This document shows, in pieces, positions 21,617-33,176 of a stretch of DNA of 64,000 nucleotides (position 1 is the stretch's first letter; every line of letters begins with the position of its first letter). This DNA comes from Cercophora sp. LCS_1 (lineage: Eukaryota > Ascomycota > Sordariomycetes > Sordariales > Lasiosphaeriaceae), in NCBI GenBank assembly GCA_036250225.1, contig JAPZLL010000040.1, forward strand, positions 286,416-350,415. The letters run 5' to 3'. The translations under genes were made by a program, and so were the position numbers. The notes under the pieces were generated by a model, which was not told where the DNA came from, did no database searches, and saw only the letters and a list, made by a program, of their open reading frames with translations.

Positions 21617-23788
21617 GTTTTCTCTGAGAGATTCAAAAGATAATAAGTGTGTTTTTGAACAAGTGCGTGAATATATGGGTAGGTAATTATATGTGTTGTT
21701 TTGTGAGTGAGCCGAGTGAAACTGAGGTTTGATTGAGATTTGAGTTCGAGATTTCCGGTAAGACTCTCACAATGTCAAAGGCCCGTATTGAGGAGGTATA
21801 ATGCAGGAAGTAAAATCAAGATCAAGAAAAGCAAGGTCATGGGAAGGGAACAGCCAAGGTCGACCGGTGGCACTGAGGTTCATATCTTTGGGCATTCATA
21901 TTTCCAGTGCCTACCAGCTGCACCATTTAATCATGAGGGGAGATGTTCCACTGAGTTTTACAAAAAGAACCGGATGGTTGGCCGATAAAGCTTCTTGAGC
22001 TAGAAATCGTCCATTTCCACCCACCTCCTCTTGCTCAACAACAATGCAGCATGTCGAGGATCGTGGCATATCAAGCTGGCGGAAAAAGTCGAACCATACA
22101 CCAAGTCTGCAGCATGTTGTCCTCTTGGCGTTCTGCAAAGACTATAGGCGATGCAGTTGAGAAAGCTGAACGCCACATGAGAATCTCGAGCGAATCAAGG
22201 CGTCGGGATTCATTTCCGCCAGCAAGTAGCATGCCCCTCCCGGTGGCCGACAAAAGAAAGCAATCTTGCCGATAAGACTATGCCGCTTCTGAATGATCGC
22301 CGACATGGCCGAGTGAGGTCCAATTGGATCAAGAATGTCAGCCCTCGACCTGACGGCAACAGCCGAGCGCTGTCCTCGATGCCCGCGACAGCACGCTGAT
22401 AAGGGCAAACAAACACGCCACCCAAACCACGCGCACATCGACCCATTGATCAAGATACGCATCCAGATGACGTCCTGAGGAGATGCTCTGTGGCCAATTT
22501 GAAGACAGTCAAACAGCGAGGGACCGAGAGAAGCTCGGACTAAAGGCTCCCGGGGCGGCCCGCATTTAGCAGCGGGGTTGGATGCAACAGACTAGCAGTA
22601 GTTAGCGCTTGACTGCTGGGTGGTGGCGCTGGTGGGTGGCCCAAGAGCGGCGATCGCAACCCTGCGTGCCTGCGAGAGCCTTGCAGGGCCAAGAGGATGC
22701 TCGGTTCGAGCAAGTCTCCCAGGATTACGCGCGCTATGCCACGCTAGGCGGCGTTATCCCGCTTGAAGAGCCATTCGGGCGAGGAAGAAGAAACGTGTGT
22801 GCGGGATATTCTCTAACCGTCTTGGTGGTGTCGTCGAAGCTGACCTCTCATGCCGCCCCAGTTCAATGTTCCTCAAGAGCGTGTGCAATCTGAGCCGCCA
22901 GAAGCACAGTGGGTGGGGTGAAGGCGCGAGACTGACGTGCAGTGAACACGAAGGAAGAGGCCAGCCAGGGTGTAATCCGACTTCCTGGGTCTGCGCAAGA
23001 TTTCGAGATGTGCCTCGCCGTTCGGCGCAACATTGATCGGGACGACATGGCAATGAAGCACGGGCTGAATCCTAATGAAAAGAAGCATCATCCTTCGCGG
23101 ACCAGCGATGCCGCCAGTTACCGCACTAGCAGAACTGGGTGTTGACAAGGGCCGGTCGCGATTTTGTGCCAGCACGCCAAGGGGCGGCAGGTCATAAGGT
23201 TGCAAGGAAGGAGATTGCTGCATCAAGCCCGTCCAGAATCTGTCAGATTTGTCACACAGTCCTCCTGGTGGCGTAGCGACAGAAGGATCTGGAGGGGGCT
23301 GTGCCCACACGGCGCCGATCTCTGGGCTCGCTCTTTTCAGAAAGGTGGGAGCTCGGCAGATGGCCGAGTCGGAGCCAGTTCTTGATCCAGAACACCCCGG
23401 CATGGACCATCGCACCTGCCGCGGCCGCTCGCAACCCCTGTCGCCTGCCTGCCCGGTCGAGTGCCCCTGGGCGGCCAATGGCGTGCTGGCCGCTTTTCTT
23501 CTTGCAACCAACAGAGCACAGTGGCTTGCAGTCGCGCGCACTTTGCAGGTCCCGGCAACAATGCCCGCCAGCCATCGCGGTTTAGGGCTGCGAGTCTTGG
23601 GCGGACGCCGTTGGGAAAGCCGGTCAGACTGCTTTGAAGAGCCGGCATCCGCCAACCCACCTTCCTGGGTCTCTGCCCTCCCAATTCTGCCAACAACTTC
23701 GATCCATGGAGTTTGCTCTCCTCTGCAACGCCCTGCCGGCGGGTGATTCAACGACCGAACAACCTGGAAGCGGCAAGACCGACCGACC
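21617..23788. other. Long intergenic region, GC-rich in its right half
   Basis: About 2.2 kb. Long open frames on both strands between ~22.8 and 23.9 kb follow from high GC and show no domain. It includes the promoter of the Kelch gene. Confidence 0.45.
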
Positions 23789-26033
23789 ATGAGAGTTGCT
23801 TCTTCAGCGCTGCTGCTCGCCGCAGCGGCAACGGCGGCCGGTGCCGTCGAGCGACGACAGGACCCGACGCCTACGACATCTGTCTTTGTCCCGCCTACCG
23901 TCGCCCCGGCCCCCAACATCAATAGCAGCGAATATGACATGACAAAACACTTTTGCCGCCTCTGGAGACATGCGAGCGTCTATGCCGACGGCAAGATCTA
24001 CATTGACGGCGGGGAGACGTATTCTCCCAAGAACAATGGGACATTCAATAACACGCCCGAGGGGAATTGGACAAAGGGCATCAGTTCGTTGCGCCACCAC
24101 GTTGACACGGAATTGCTGTGATTAACCATCGCCTGCACAGACAACCACCTTCTCGTCCTTGACTTGTCGCGAAACTTTACAAGCACAGACACCTTTCCGT
24201 ATTCACGAATTCTCAAGGGTCCACAAGTGCCCGGGTCGTTGATGGAACACGCGCTGTGGTATTCGCAAACCCAGAGAAAGATTTACCAGCTAGGAGGATG
24301 GTGGTCGGCTAGCAACAGCGAGGACCCGGGCTTCAAAGAGTTGCGACAGATTCCCGAGGCCGAGATTTGGGAGTTTAGCATCGACTCGAGCACGTGGAGC
24401 AAAGCGACGGATTTGTCTTTGGTCAACTTTAGGCACAGGTTGCAGCGACAAGGTGCGGCGGCGTTCTGCGACGCGCCTGCGCTTGACAAGAGCTTCATCT
24501 TTCAGGGCTACTCGGAGCAGCGGTCGGAAAAGGAGTATATTGACTATGAACAGTGGTCCGAGTACAAGTGTGAGTGGACCTGGGTCCCTTCGAGACTGGG
24601 ATTGTGGGGCTGACCTGACTGACAGTCATCTCGGGTATGCTCGCCCTCGACACCAGCGTCAACGTGCAGCAACCGACCCTCACCAACATCTCGGTGCCTC
24701 AGCGGATGGGAGACATCGATTTCGGGCCGCGCATGAACGGCGCCATGGTGCACATCCCAGTTGGCGAGAAAGGCGTGTTGGTACAGATTGGAGGGCAGAT
24801 TACCGTCAACCCAACGCCGTACGGAGTTCGCATTCCAGGGGCGAGTGGCGGTAACCACAATGTAAGTCGAATACTTACATCAATGTTGATCTCAGCCTTG
24901 GCTCACACGACCAGATCAAACTCGACTTTGTCGACATCTATGACATCCAGAGCGGCTTCTGGTTCCGCCAAAAGACGTTCGGCCTCGGCGACGGCAAGCC
25001 CATTGGTCGCTCCGACATTTGCACCGTTGTCGTCCCCGCCAAGGACAAGTCGTCGTATCAGATCTACATGGTCTCGGGCATGGACAACTACGCGACTCAC
25101 GTCACTCTGGGCGAGATTTGGGTGCTGTCGATTCCCTCATTCCAGTGGATTCTCGTCAACAGACTCCCCGAGGGGTTTTACGGCCACACATGCCATCTTG
25201 TGGGCGAAAATCTAGTTCTAATCGGCGGCATGGAAACCAACCCTGAAGGCGATGTCAGGACATGTTCGCCCCACATGCCGGCCAACATCTACTCGCTCGT
25301 TGCACAAAACTTCACAGGTCGCTTCGATGCGGCCGGCGCCAATCGGCTCGCCCCCGTTCCCTCCAAGGTGATACAAGCCGTCGGTGGTACATCCGAGGGC
25401 GGCGCCCACATCACTAGCCCCGTGGAGTGGAGCGACATTTACCTCCAATATGTATTTAACCCGACCCTGCAGCGACCGACGGACTACGCGCCGAAATACG
25501 TCCTCGCCAACGCCTCTGAGGCCGCCCTTGACGATTTACCTCCTCCCCCATCCAAGACGCCCGACCCCACACCAAGCAGTGGGCCCAACTCTGCCCTCAT
25601 TGGCGGCGTTGTTGGTGGCATTCTAGGAGCTTTGCTCCTGGGTGCGATCGCCTTCTTCATTGTGTGGCGGCGAAAGAAGGCCGCTGCGAATGCTGCCGGG
25701 CCACCTGAGCTGCCGGCATACACGGCAGATAACAAGACATACTACGGGGGGCTGTCACCCTCAGTGTCGCAGGTCCATGGACCAGCGGAGCTCACGAATC
25801 CGGCATACGGCATGCCGAGAAGCGAGCTAGGGAACCACGAACACCAGGTCAGCGAGTTGGACTCGGGCACCGTCAGCCATTCGTGGGCAAGTCCGACCAG
25901 CACGTTTGCCAGCCCGGCGTCTGCGGTGGAGAAGAGGACGCCGGTGTCGAGCACCGCGACGCCTGTGGGGGAAGAGGGCAGGCCGCGGATGCAGAGCTGG
26001 GATGTCTCGGCCGCTGGGTCAGATAGGGGGTAA
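23789..26033 (+). CDS. Kelch-type beta-propeller surface protein with one transmembrane helix
   Basis: Four exons: 23789-24083, 24141-24569, 24626-24861, 24915-26033; 692 residues. Signal peptide at 1-19. The ectodomain holds degenerate Kelch blades: KIYIDGGETY, KIYQLGGWW followed by IWEFSIDSSTW, VLVQIGGQ, IYDIQSGFW, IYMVSGMDNYA with IWVLSIPSFQWI, and LVLIGGME. A Pro/Thr stalk leads to a transmembrane helix (about residues 548-571, Gly/Ala/Leu-rich) and a basic stop-transfer RRKK. The cytosolic tail of ~115 residues is Ser/Pro-rich and disordered, with possible phosphorylation sites. Likely a plasma-membrane or wall sensor or adhesion protein; that role is inference. Confidence 0.88.
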
Positions 26034-27242
26034 AAGCATGAAACTTAAGATTACAGCTAAGATTAGAGTTGGGACATGTCACTTTTTGGCGTAATGATAT
26101 TGTTTAGCACCTTATTGTGCGGCGGCGAGGAAAATGTAGGTAGATACTAGCGACTGCATGGCATGATACCATCAATTGTATGATCTTTTTGTTTTTTTGG
26201 ATGCCCGCGTTTCCTTTTCGGACTTATTGCCAACTCATCTCGACCGCGTTCAGTTTGCCCCAGTCGCGTCTTCACGCATGGCTACGCCGCTCGACGAAAC
26301 CGCTCCTGGAACCGAAGCTGTTTGGCATGGCTTTGAAGGATTCTGTTTCCGATAGCCGCTGTGAGTTGCCCGTTAGTTGTCATCTCGGGGAACCGCGCTT
26401 CCGACTCAATACGCGGATTCTCGATGCATCCCTGCTTAAGCGCCCAACCCTCGCCGTCTTGTTTTTTCTGAATTTTCACCAACAAAAGTCAAGTTCATCC
26501 GAGACTCGCACTCGCAGTTTCGGGCGACGTCATGGCCCCAAGGGCGCGCCCCTCCCGCGATAGCAGTCGCACCACCCCGCCTCCCGTCGAGCCGAGTCCG
26601 CACTCGGGTCGACGAGTGCACCGGGACCGAGGCGTAATCCCGAGGGTTCCGACCCTGGCTCGCCGACAGATAAGCATTTGCTCCACGAATCCATGCGTCG
26701 CCCTCTCCACAAGCGGAGCATTTGTAGCCCGGAATGACAACACCCCACTCCCTAAACCATGGAGACCGCCTGCGAGTGTAACTCTCACCTTCCGGAACAG
26801 GAATCGCCTCTTGCTTCCCCACCCGACTACACCACGCGATGTGCCACGCCTTGTCGATAAGCGTGCAATCCTTCAGTGACAAAGAACGGCGGTGATTGGA
26901 ATCGGAACATGAGAATGATGGTCCCGCGGCAAGTAAATCCGGATCCACGTCCCTGGGTGGGTTGCTGTCGTCCTGTTCGGAACGGGTAAAGGGCGTGGTT
27001 GGACTATCAACTTTACATGCATGGGCTTCCACCGAGATGAGTCGTTGCGATGTGTCAAGGGAGGAGGAGACGGTGTAGATATCTTGGGTGTCGATACAAG
27101 CGAGGCCTTGGGTTGTGGGTTTCCTCGCTTGCATCGTCGCCGATGGCCGGCGTTGTTGTGTATAAGTAGGTATCGTGAACTCGTGTACTTGTGACAAGAG
27201 GCTGTGTGTGATTCGTCCCTCAGTTCTCCCAAAGTCACGAAT
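26034..27242. other. Intergenic region
   Basis: About 1.2 kb with no recognised gene; overlapping long frames on the minus strand (to 27473) have no domain and run antisense into the next gene. Confidence 0.5.
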
Positions 27243-29638
27243 ATGATGCTGAAAGCGGCTACCCTCATCGCCAGTGGCGCGGCACTGGCACAAGCTGCCT
27301 TCCCTGTGCGGATCGAAACCCGGTCCGAGGTGACGTCTCGCGTTGCCAACGTGCATCTCTCCTTCTCCCGTCCCATCAACAGCGAGATCGAATTCACTTA
27401 TGGCCCTTGCTCTTCTCTCTCCCCTCGCGATGCTCATCACACCCTCGGTCGAGCTGACGGCACCAGCAGCCATGCCAAGAGGCTCGTCTGGGTTCTCCCT
27501 GATGGTGTTGACTCAGGGGGTTGCATCTCGGCGTGGGATGCCGATGCTCTTGTGGGACGAAGTGAGCCTCAGATTCTCCAGAAGAGACATGAGCGTCGGG
27601 CCCAGAAACGAGCTGGTACGTCTATTCCCAAGTCACAAAGGCATCTGCTGACAATATCAGTGATCGAGATGACCCAGGCCAACGGCTTCGACACGTGGGG
27701 TCCCTGGTTCGAGGGCGTGAGCGCCCTCCAGAACAAGGATCTCGGCGTCATCGATGTCGAGGCTGCAAAGTCCAAGGACGTCGCCATCGTCGGTGCCGGC
27801 ATGTCGGGTCTGATGAGCTGGCTGGTCCTTCACCAGGCCGGCATGACAAACCTCAGCATCATCGAGGCTGGGAACCGTCTCGGAGGCCGAGTCCACACCG
27901 AGTATCTCAGCGGCGGCCCCTTTGACTACTCATACCAGGAGATGGGCCCGATGCGCTTCCCGGCCACATACAAAGACCCAGCGACCAACGAGACGCTTGA
28001 CATTGCCGACCATCAGCTCGTGTTCCAGCTCGCCGCCGAGATGAACAAGCTGAACGTCGGCGACAAGAACTTTAGCGTCGACTTCATCCCCTGGATACAG
28101 AGCAACCGCAATGGATTGGTCTACCGCAACGGCTTCAAGCTCGACAACGGTCTCCCGCCTACCAGCGCCCAGATCTCGGCTAACTCTTCCCTCGGTAGCC
28201 CTGCTAGTGTACTGGATGAGTCCACCATCAACCTGTCAGCGGCAGTTGACCAGTTCCTCCCCGGCTCCGAGTTTGGCGTAGCAATGGCCAAGAACATGTT
28301 CAAAGCTCACAAGGACTGGATAGGTATGTTTTTGCTCTGTTTCTTCATACCCACCTATCCATCCCCTTTACTTATCGCCGTCACAGTCAACGGCCTCAAA
28401 GGTCTCGGCGGCGACTCGTGGTCCGAATTCGCCTTCATGACCAACTACCTCCGCGGGAGCCTCAACTCGACCGACATGCTCGGCGGGATGACACCCAACT
28501 CGTTCTGGGACAGTCTCTACGAAGGTCTCTACTTCTCGGCCAGCTCCTGGCGCACCATCGACGGCGGCCTCTCCCGTCTCCCGCTCTCCTTCCATCCCCA
28601 CGTCGATTCCGTGACAACCATGTCGCAGAAAATCACCCGCGTCACCCGCTCCAACGGGAAAATCAACCTGCATACATCCAACACTACATCCACCCACGAC
28701 TACGCACTTCTCTCGCCTCCCTTTTCCATCCTCCGCCAGTGGCGTCTGCCATCCCTGCCGCCAACCATCTCCAACGCCATCAACCGCATGCCGTACACCT
28801 CGGCCTGCAAGGTAGCCCTCGAATACTCACAGCGCTTCTGGGAACAGTACTCCAACCCCATCGTGGGCGGGTGTTCGACCACGTCTGACATACCCGGTAT
28901 CGGATCGATTTGCTATCCGAGCTACGATATCAACGGCACGGGCAAGGCGACCATTCTCGCGAGTTATATCAGCGGCGATTGGGGTGTGCGATGGCTTGCG
29001 ACGAGCGAGGAGGAGCATGTCAAGTATGTGGTTGATGCCATGGTTGAGATTCACGGCCAACACATCAGGGAGTTGTGGACGGGCAAGTATAGTCGGGTTT
29101 GTTGGGCGTTGGACCCGCTTGAGAGTGGGAGCTGGGCGAGTCCGGAGACGGGGATGCATGAGTTGTACGGACCCGAGTTTTTTAGGACTTATGAGGGGGT
29201 GAGTCGCTTTTCTCTTTTCTTTTTTTCTTTTTTCTTTTTTCTTTTTTCTTTTTTCTTTTTTCTTTTTTCTTTTTTCTTTTTTCTTTTTTCTTTTTTCTTT
29301 TTTCTTTTTTTTTCTTTTTTTTCCTTTTTTTCCTTTTTTCATGCTCTTTTTCATCCGAGGCAACCACTAATCGTAACAGTTGATCTTTATTGGCGAGCAC
29401 ACAAGTTATACCCACGCGTGGATTGCATCGGCATTGGAGTCCGGAATTAGAGGCGCGGTGCAATTGCTGCTTGGTGAGTTTCCTGGTCACAAAGGGAGAC
29501 AAGTTGCTCATGTGTCACAGAACTCGGGTTGGTAGACGAGGCAAAGGAGGCTGTCAACAAGTGGATGGCAAGGTGGATTGACATTGTAAGGCCTCTTCAG
29601 CTACTTCCGGCAACCTGGTCACTGACACCCTCCAGTAA
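27243..29638 (+). CDS. Secreted L-amino-acid oxidase / flavin amine oxidase
   Basis: Six exons: 27243-27615, 27661-28323, 28387-29198, 29380-29473, 29521-29585 and a final 29636-29638 that supplies only the TAA; 669 residues. Signal peptide in the first ~19 residues (ATLIASGAALAQAA). The FAD-binding GxGxxG is VAIVGAGMSGL (about residue 168), followed by the EAGNRLGGRVHTE motif; the C-terminal FAD segment is LIFIGEHTSYTHAWI, in the exon after the satellite-bearing intron. Family reaction: oxidative deamination of L-amino acids to 2-oxo acids, ammonia and hydrogen peroxide. N-glycosylation sites are frequent. Intron 3 is 181 nt, far longer than the others (45-63 nt), because of a T6C satellite. 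Confidence 0.92.
29221..29304 (+). repeat. (TTTTTTC)12 heptanucleotide satellite inside intron 3
   Basis: Twelve C residues spaced exactly 7 nt apart in an all-T background. The surrounding run 29207-29340 contains only C and T (134 nt) on the coding strand. Confidence 0.95.
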
Positions 29639-29696
29639 ACCCTCAACCTCAGTGGCCTTCAGACGAGGAGACGTGATGGATACGTACCTAGTGGAA

Positions 29697-31007
29697 TCAC
29701 CACTTGTCCTTGGCATCCACACCCCTAACCTCAAAATACTTGTTCCACTCAGGATTATTGATCAAGTCCTCGGCAAGCTCGAAGCTGATGCTAAACTCGC
29801 TGCCCTCGTCCTCCCCTGCCGGTGCCCCGTTCGTCCTTGCGGGATACACCACCGTGAGTCCTGCCGTGACCGTGTCATATGGGGACCGAAAGGCGTACGG
29901 CTTTGTAAATCCAAAATTGGTCTCGCACGGCCGCGTGTCCCGCCAGTCAGTGGTAAAGCTACTCATGGGAGGGAAGCTGTCAAGGCGCAAAAACAGCGAG
30001 GTCTTGTCCCTGACGGAGGCAATGGTCGTGAGAACGACGTCCATGTTCTCCTGTGTGGAGGAGTTGGTGAGTTGTCGAATGTACCTGGGTTTGTCGGTTA
30101 ATTGCTGGAGTTGAGTGCGTCAAGAGGATGAGAAATACCAAGCAAGCTTTGTAAATGACACTTCCGAGATGACATCTTCTACTGTGAGCGCAGGAACCGG
30201 GCTCTGCGTGCTCAACGCCACATATACCACGTTCCCTTAAATCCGCTGAGGGACGGGAGGGTCATGGAAGCGTCGGCGCATTCAACCGCCTCGACCCATA
30301 TCAATGTTTGTTTCGGGTCCGGTTTGGAGAGCTTGGCCCTGTGTTTGGTCAAAACACGCCAGGCGTGAGCCGTGCATACGTCATAAGTCGAAATCCAGTA
30401 TGGCCCGTCCTCGGGGGTCGCCAACCGCTTGAGCTCAGCCGCTTTGCTCTTGGGGGGGGGGGAACAACAGCGGTTGAAGTTGCCTGTGATCCGGATGTCG
30501 TCCTGGAGAGACCGGGCCATCGACACGTTGATCGTCTGGGGGATCTGGCTTTGTAACACGCGAGAGATTCAAACAAGCCGGATCCCAGGGAGGAGGAGAC
30601 GGGCTCTCCACCGACTTCCACACGGCCGCGAAGTTCTCGGCAAGTTAATGAAGTTCGCCGGCCCAGCCCATGACATCGTTGGCATAGTGATGATGGTGCA
30701 TCATGAAGACCAAGCCTCCACGGATAAAGCTGGCTTTGAAGGCAGCCACCTTGGGTCGATTCACCGGTGCCGCCTCGGGTTTCTCGCCAGATGTCATTGG
30801 ATGGACACACCATGTATCCATGTTGCCCAAGGATTGAGAGGAAAAGTGGCGACGCTCCAAGTCCTCGAGTGACGAATATGCGTCGTCGTCATCGAGCCAC
30901 TGCACGTGGAACTCTACAGTGCTGTCGCGTTTCTTGTGGAAACATAGACCACCATCTGGGTGTTCTTCGATGAAGCCGCAGAGTTGACGGCATTGGCTGA
31001 GAGTCAT
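29697..31007 (-). pseudogene. BAHD-type acyltransferase (trichothecene 3-O-acetyltransferase-like), inactivated
   Basis: From 31007 the minus strand reads as an acyltransferase: MTLSQCRQLCGFIEEHPDGG, EKPEAAPVNRPKVAAF, then the active-site-like HHHHYANDVMGW (HHxxxD family motif). Right after it an in-frame TAA (30647-30645) replaces an expected Gln codon. Further on, the frame shifts at an 11-base G run (30452-30462) from FPPP into KSKAAELKRLATPEDG, and again near 30238 before NVVYVALSTQSPVPALT. A normal intron then leads to the C-terminal part with TDWRDTRPCETNFGF, where relatives have DFGWG. The first ~100 residues are not found upstream. One nonsense codon plus two single-base shifts: a pseudogene, although the G-run shift could be a sequencing error. 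Confidence 0.75.
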
Positions 31008-31700
31008 CTCAAGCCCGCATTTCAGCGCCGGGTTAATTTGGGCTTCTCTGCCTCCGAAAGCTTGAAAAAAAAGCGCTCACTTCAATTGAAACATGCTGCC
31101 CGTCCTATTACAAGGTTCGGGATCCTACTAAATGATTGAGCTTCCTGTTCAACAACGAGGCCATCACAATTGACGAATCTTATCCCCCAAATTAAGCTAA
31201 AGGCGGCCGCCGATACCGTGAAATCAGACGGATTGTCGGACGGATGAACAAGGAAGCCCCCACGCGCATCACCAGAGAGGTGCTTGGACGCCTCAATCCA
31301 GATCCTGAGGCATCTACGCCAAGGTATCAAAGGTACGTGGGCAAGACAGTTTGTGCCGTTCAAACCTCACACGCATGTAGCGAATTCTTGATTTGGGTAT
31401 CATTTGGCACACCACTGTCCAGCGAAACGCGCTGTTTATTCCCAGGCAAAATTGAAGCCCTGGTCACCAATGCAATGCTCTCGGGCGCTCTATCCCTGAA
31501 CTTACTCGGTGAGCAAACTGGCCATGTTGTCATGCGTGGGGAAGGTGACAACAGCCGACAGGGATTTAACAACATCGAAGGCATGGCCAGAAGGCTCAGC
31601 TGCGTCGCGTTGGCGGTCGTGCCACAATAATAGGTTAGTTGCCAGCAAATCTCACGGTTCTTCAGGGCACAAATCAGGGGCAGTATGGGAACATCGCGGG

Positions 31701-31741
31701 TGAACGGGATAGAGCCTCGACTGAACGGGATGAAGCCTCCA
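31701..31741. repeat. 21-bp tandem duplication, imperfect
   Basis: Two adjacent copies beginning TGAACGGGAT and containing AGCCTC, at 31701 and 31722. Confidence 0.75.
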
Positions 31742-32037
31742 CCAATAACACCCGGCCCAAGCACGGCTCCAGGATTGTGGCAAGGGATGGCTCCTTGACA
31801 ATGCCGTCTTCGGCATTGTATGGTGATGCCAAGTAAACTATTGGAGTAGTCGCATCCTTTATCACAATGTTGGACCTGGACCTTCCTTCATAGGAAAGAT
31901 AGGTACCCCTTGCCTGGCCAGCTGCGAGGTCCTTCGGCTAGCCATCGGTCACCAAGCCTAGAAGAAAGGTTGCAAGCGGTGTCAGACACACAATGCCGTT
32001 CATGCTGACGGAAGACCTCAAGCAGTGTCGAAAAAGA

Positions 32038-32044
32038 ATAAATA
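32038..32044 (+). promoter_or_regulatory. TATA-like box of the small secreted protein gene
   Basis: ATAAATA, 114 bp upstream of the start ATG at 32152. Confidence 0.45.
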
Positions 32045-32151
32045 GAGGCACCTCCCCTCGAACCATGGACACTGTTCTCACCAGACTCAACAGCATCCAT
32101 CAGCGGCATCCCAACACACTCACAAAACACTCCCAACAACCCACCATCAAA

Positions 32152-32533
32152 ATGAAGGCCTCATTCGTTGCTCTCCTCGGCCTCCAGGCCCTCATCGCCG
32201 CCGCCGGACCTGCCGTCAGTGTACCTTTTCAGTCCCTCATAGACGCTATCTAACCCGCATATCTCAGTCTCCCGCCGATGAGATGAAGGCCAGGTTCGTC
32301 GACATGACCCAAAAGGACGAGGGTCCGCTCTCCAAGAGGGCCTGCCAGTACGCCAACTGCGACGCCTGCTGGGCCAAGTACAGCTACTGCATCCAGTGCT
32401 CTGGTCCCCGTGCTACTCCTGCTTCTTGCGTTGCCTGGTGAGTTAAGCATATTGCTTCGTGCTTGAGGATTAAATTTGCTGACGAGTTGACACGTGCAGC
32501 CTTGTCAAGTGCCAGGGTGAGTGTGGCTGCTAA
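32152..32533 (+). CDS. Small secreted Cys-rich protein with Kex2-type propeptide
   Basis: Three exons: 32152-32214, 32268-32437, 32500-32533; 88 residues with phases closing. A strong signal peptide (about residues 1-18) is followed by a short acidic propeptide ending in LSKR, a canonical Kex2 dibasic site. The predicted mature peptide is 43 residues with 10 cysteines, all cysteines of the protein, arranged as C-x4-C-x2-C-x6-C-x2-C-x9-C-x2-C-x3-C-x3-C-x1-C. No known family was recognised. Such profiles are found among fungal effector-like, antimicrobial and signalling peptides; the role here is unknown. Two introns within so short a gene, each in a different phase, support a real gene. Confidence 0.82.
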
Positions 32534-33176
32534 GCTCAGACGCTTAAGCTTTGTTCTTCAAGGGCTCACGTTGGAGACGGCGGGAGTAGTTGCGTCTTGA
32601 TATCAATTCATTCTTTTCTTTGCTTGGCCCAGTCGTTTGTCGTGGACTATGGGAGCCCCGAGATTGTAGAAAGAGACCTTGGGTTCTGTATTTGGAACAA
32701 ACAGCGGCTAGGGAATTTTGGTTGAGATGTTTGGTGCTTTTATGTGTCATTGTCGGATCAGATTGAAAATATGAACATCTGTTTGCTTTTGACTTGATTT
32801 CACTGCATTTTTCACTTCAAAACATGGGGATGAGTGGCAGCTGAGTGGATGGTCGCTCCCCACCCACACACATACATTTTGACGAGTCCTGTTCAGCCAA
32901 CCCCGCTTCACCGATTGTCAAATGCCAGGGAGGTGTCCCCCCCGAACGGGAAACCCGGAATCTGGCGGGTGTCGATTTGGTCCTATCAGCAACTCCCTCT
33001 GTGATAGTTGATAGCCAAGGTCCCATGTCCATGGGCTAGGTCCGGCATGACGCATATCTAGCGCGACATGGGATAAATAGGCCTGCCACGAAGGGTTTAA
33101 AGGACAGCTTCCCCGCTTCGCCGTGCTCTGACGATTGCCTGACAAAACAGCGCGCCACACACGGACAAGAGACACA
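32534..33176. other. Intergenic region
   Basis: 3' region of the small secreted protein and promoter of the P450; no gene seen. Confidence 0.5.
33073..33079 (+). promoter_or_regulatory. TATA-like box of the second P450 gene
   Basis: ATAAATA in GGGATAAATAGG, 104 bp upstream of the ATG at 33177. Confidence 0.5.

Larger units (their letters stand above)
31008..32151. other. Intergenic region
   Basis: No gene recognised; weak frames on both strands. The expected N-terminus of the acyltransferase pseudogene is not identifiable here. It holds a small tandem duplication and the promoter of the small secreted protein. Confidence 0.4.

Noticed and set aside
22873..23940. 355-codon minus-strand frame upstream of the Kelch gene
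   Set aside because: Low-complexity, GC-driven, overlaps the start of a well-supported gene in antisense, no family match.
26436..27473. 345-codon minus-strand frame
   Set aside because: Runs antisense into the L-amino-acid oxidase; no domain.
28827..29363. Lys/Glu-rich minus-strand frame
   Set aside because: Its KKKEKRK repeats are the translation of the T6C satellite on the other strand.
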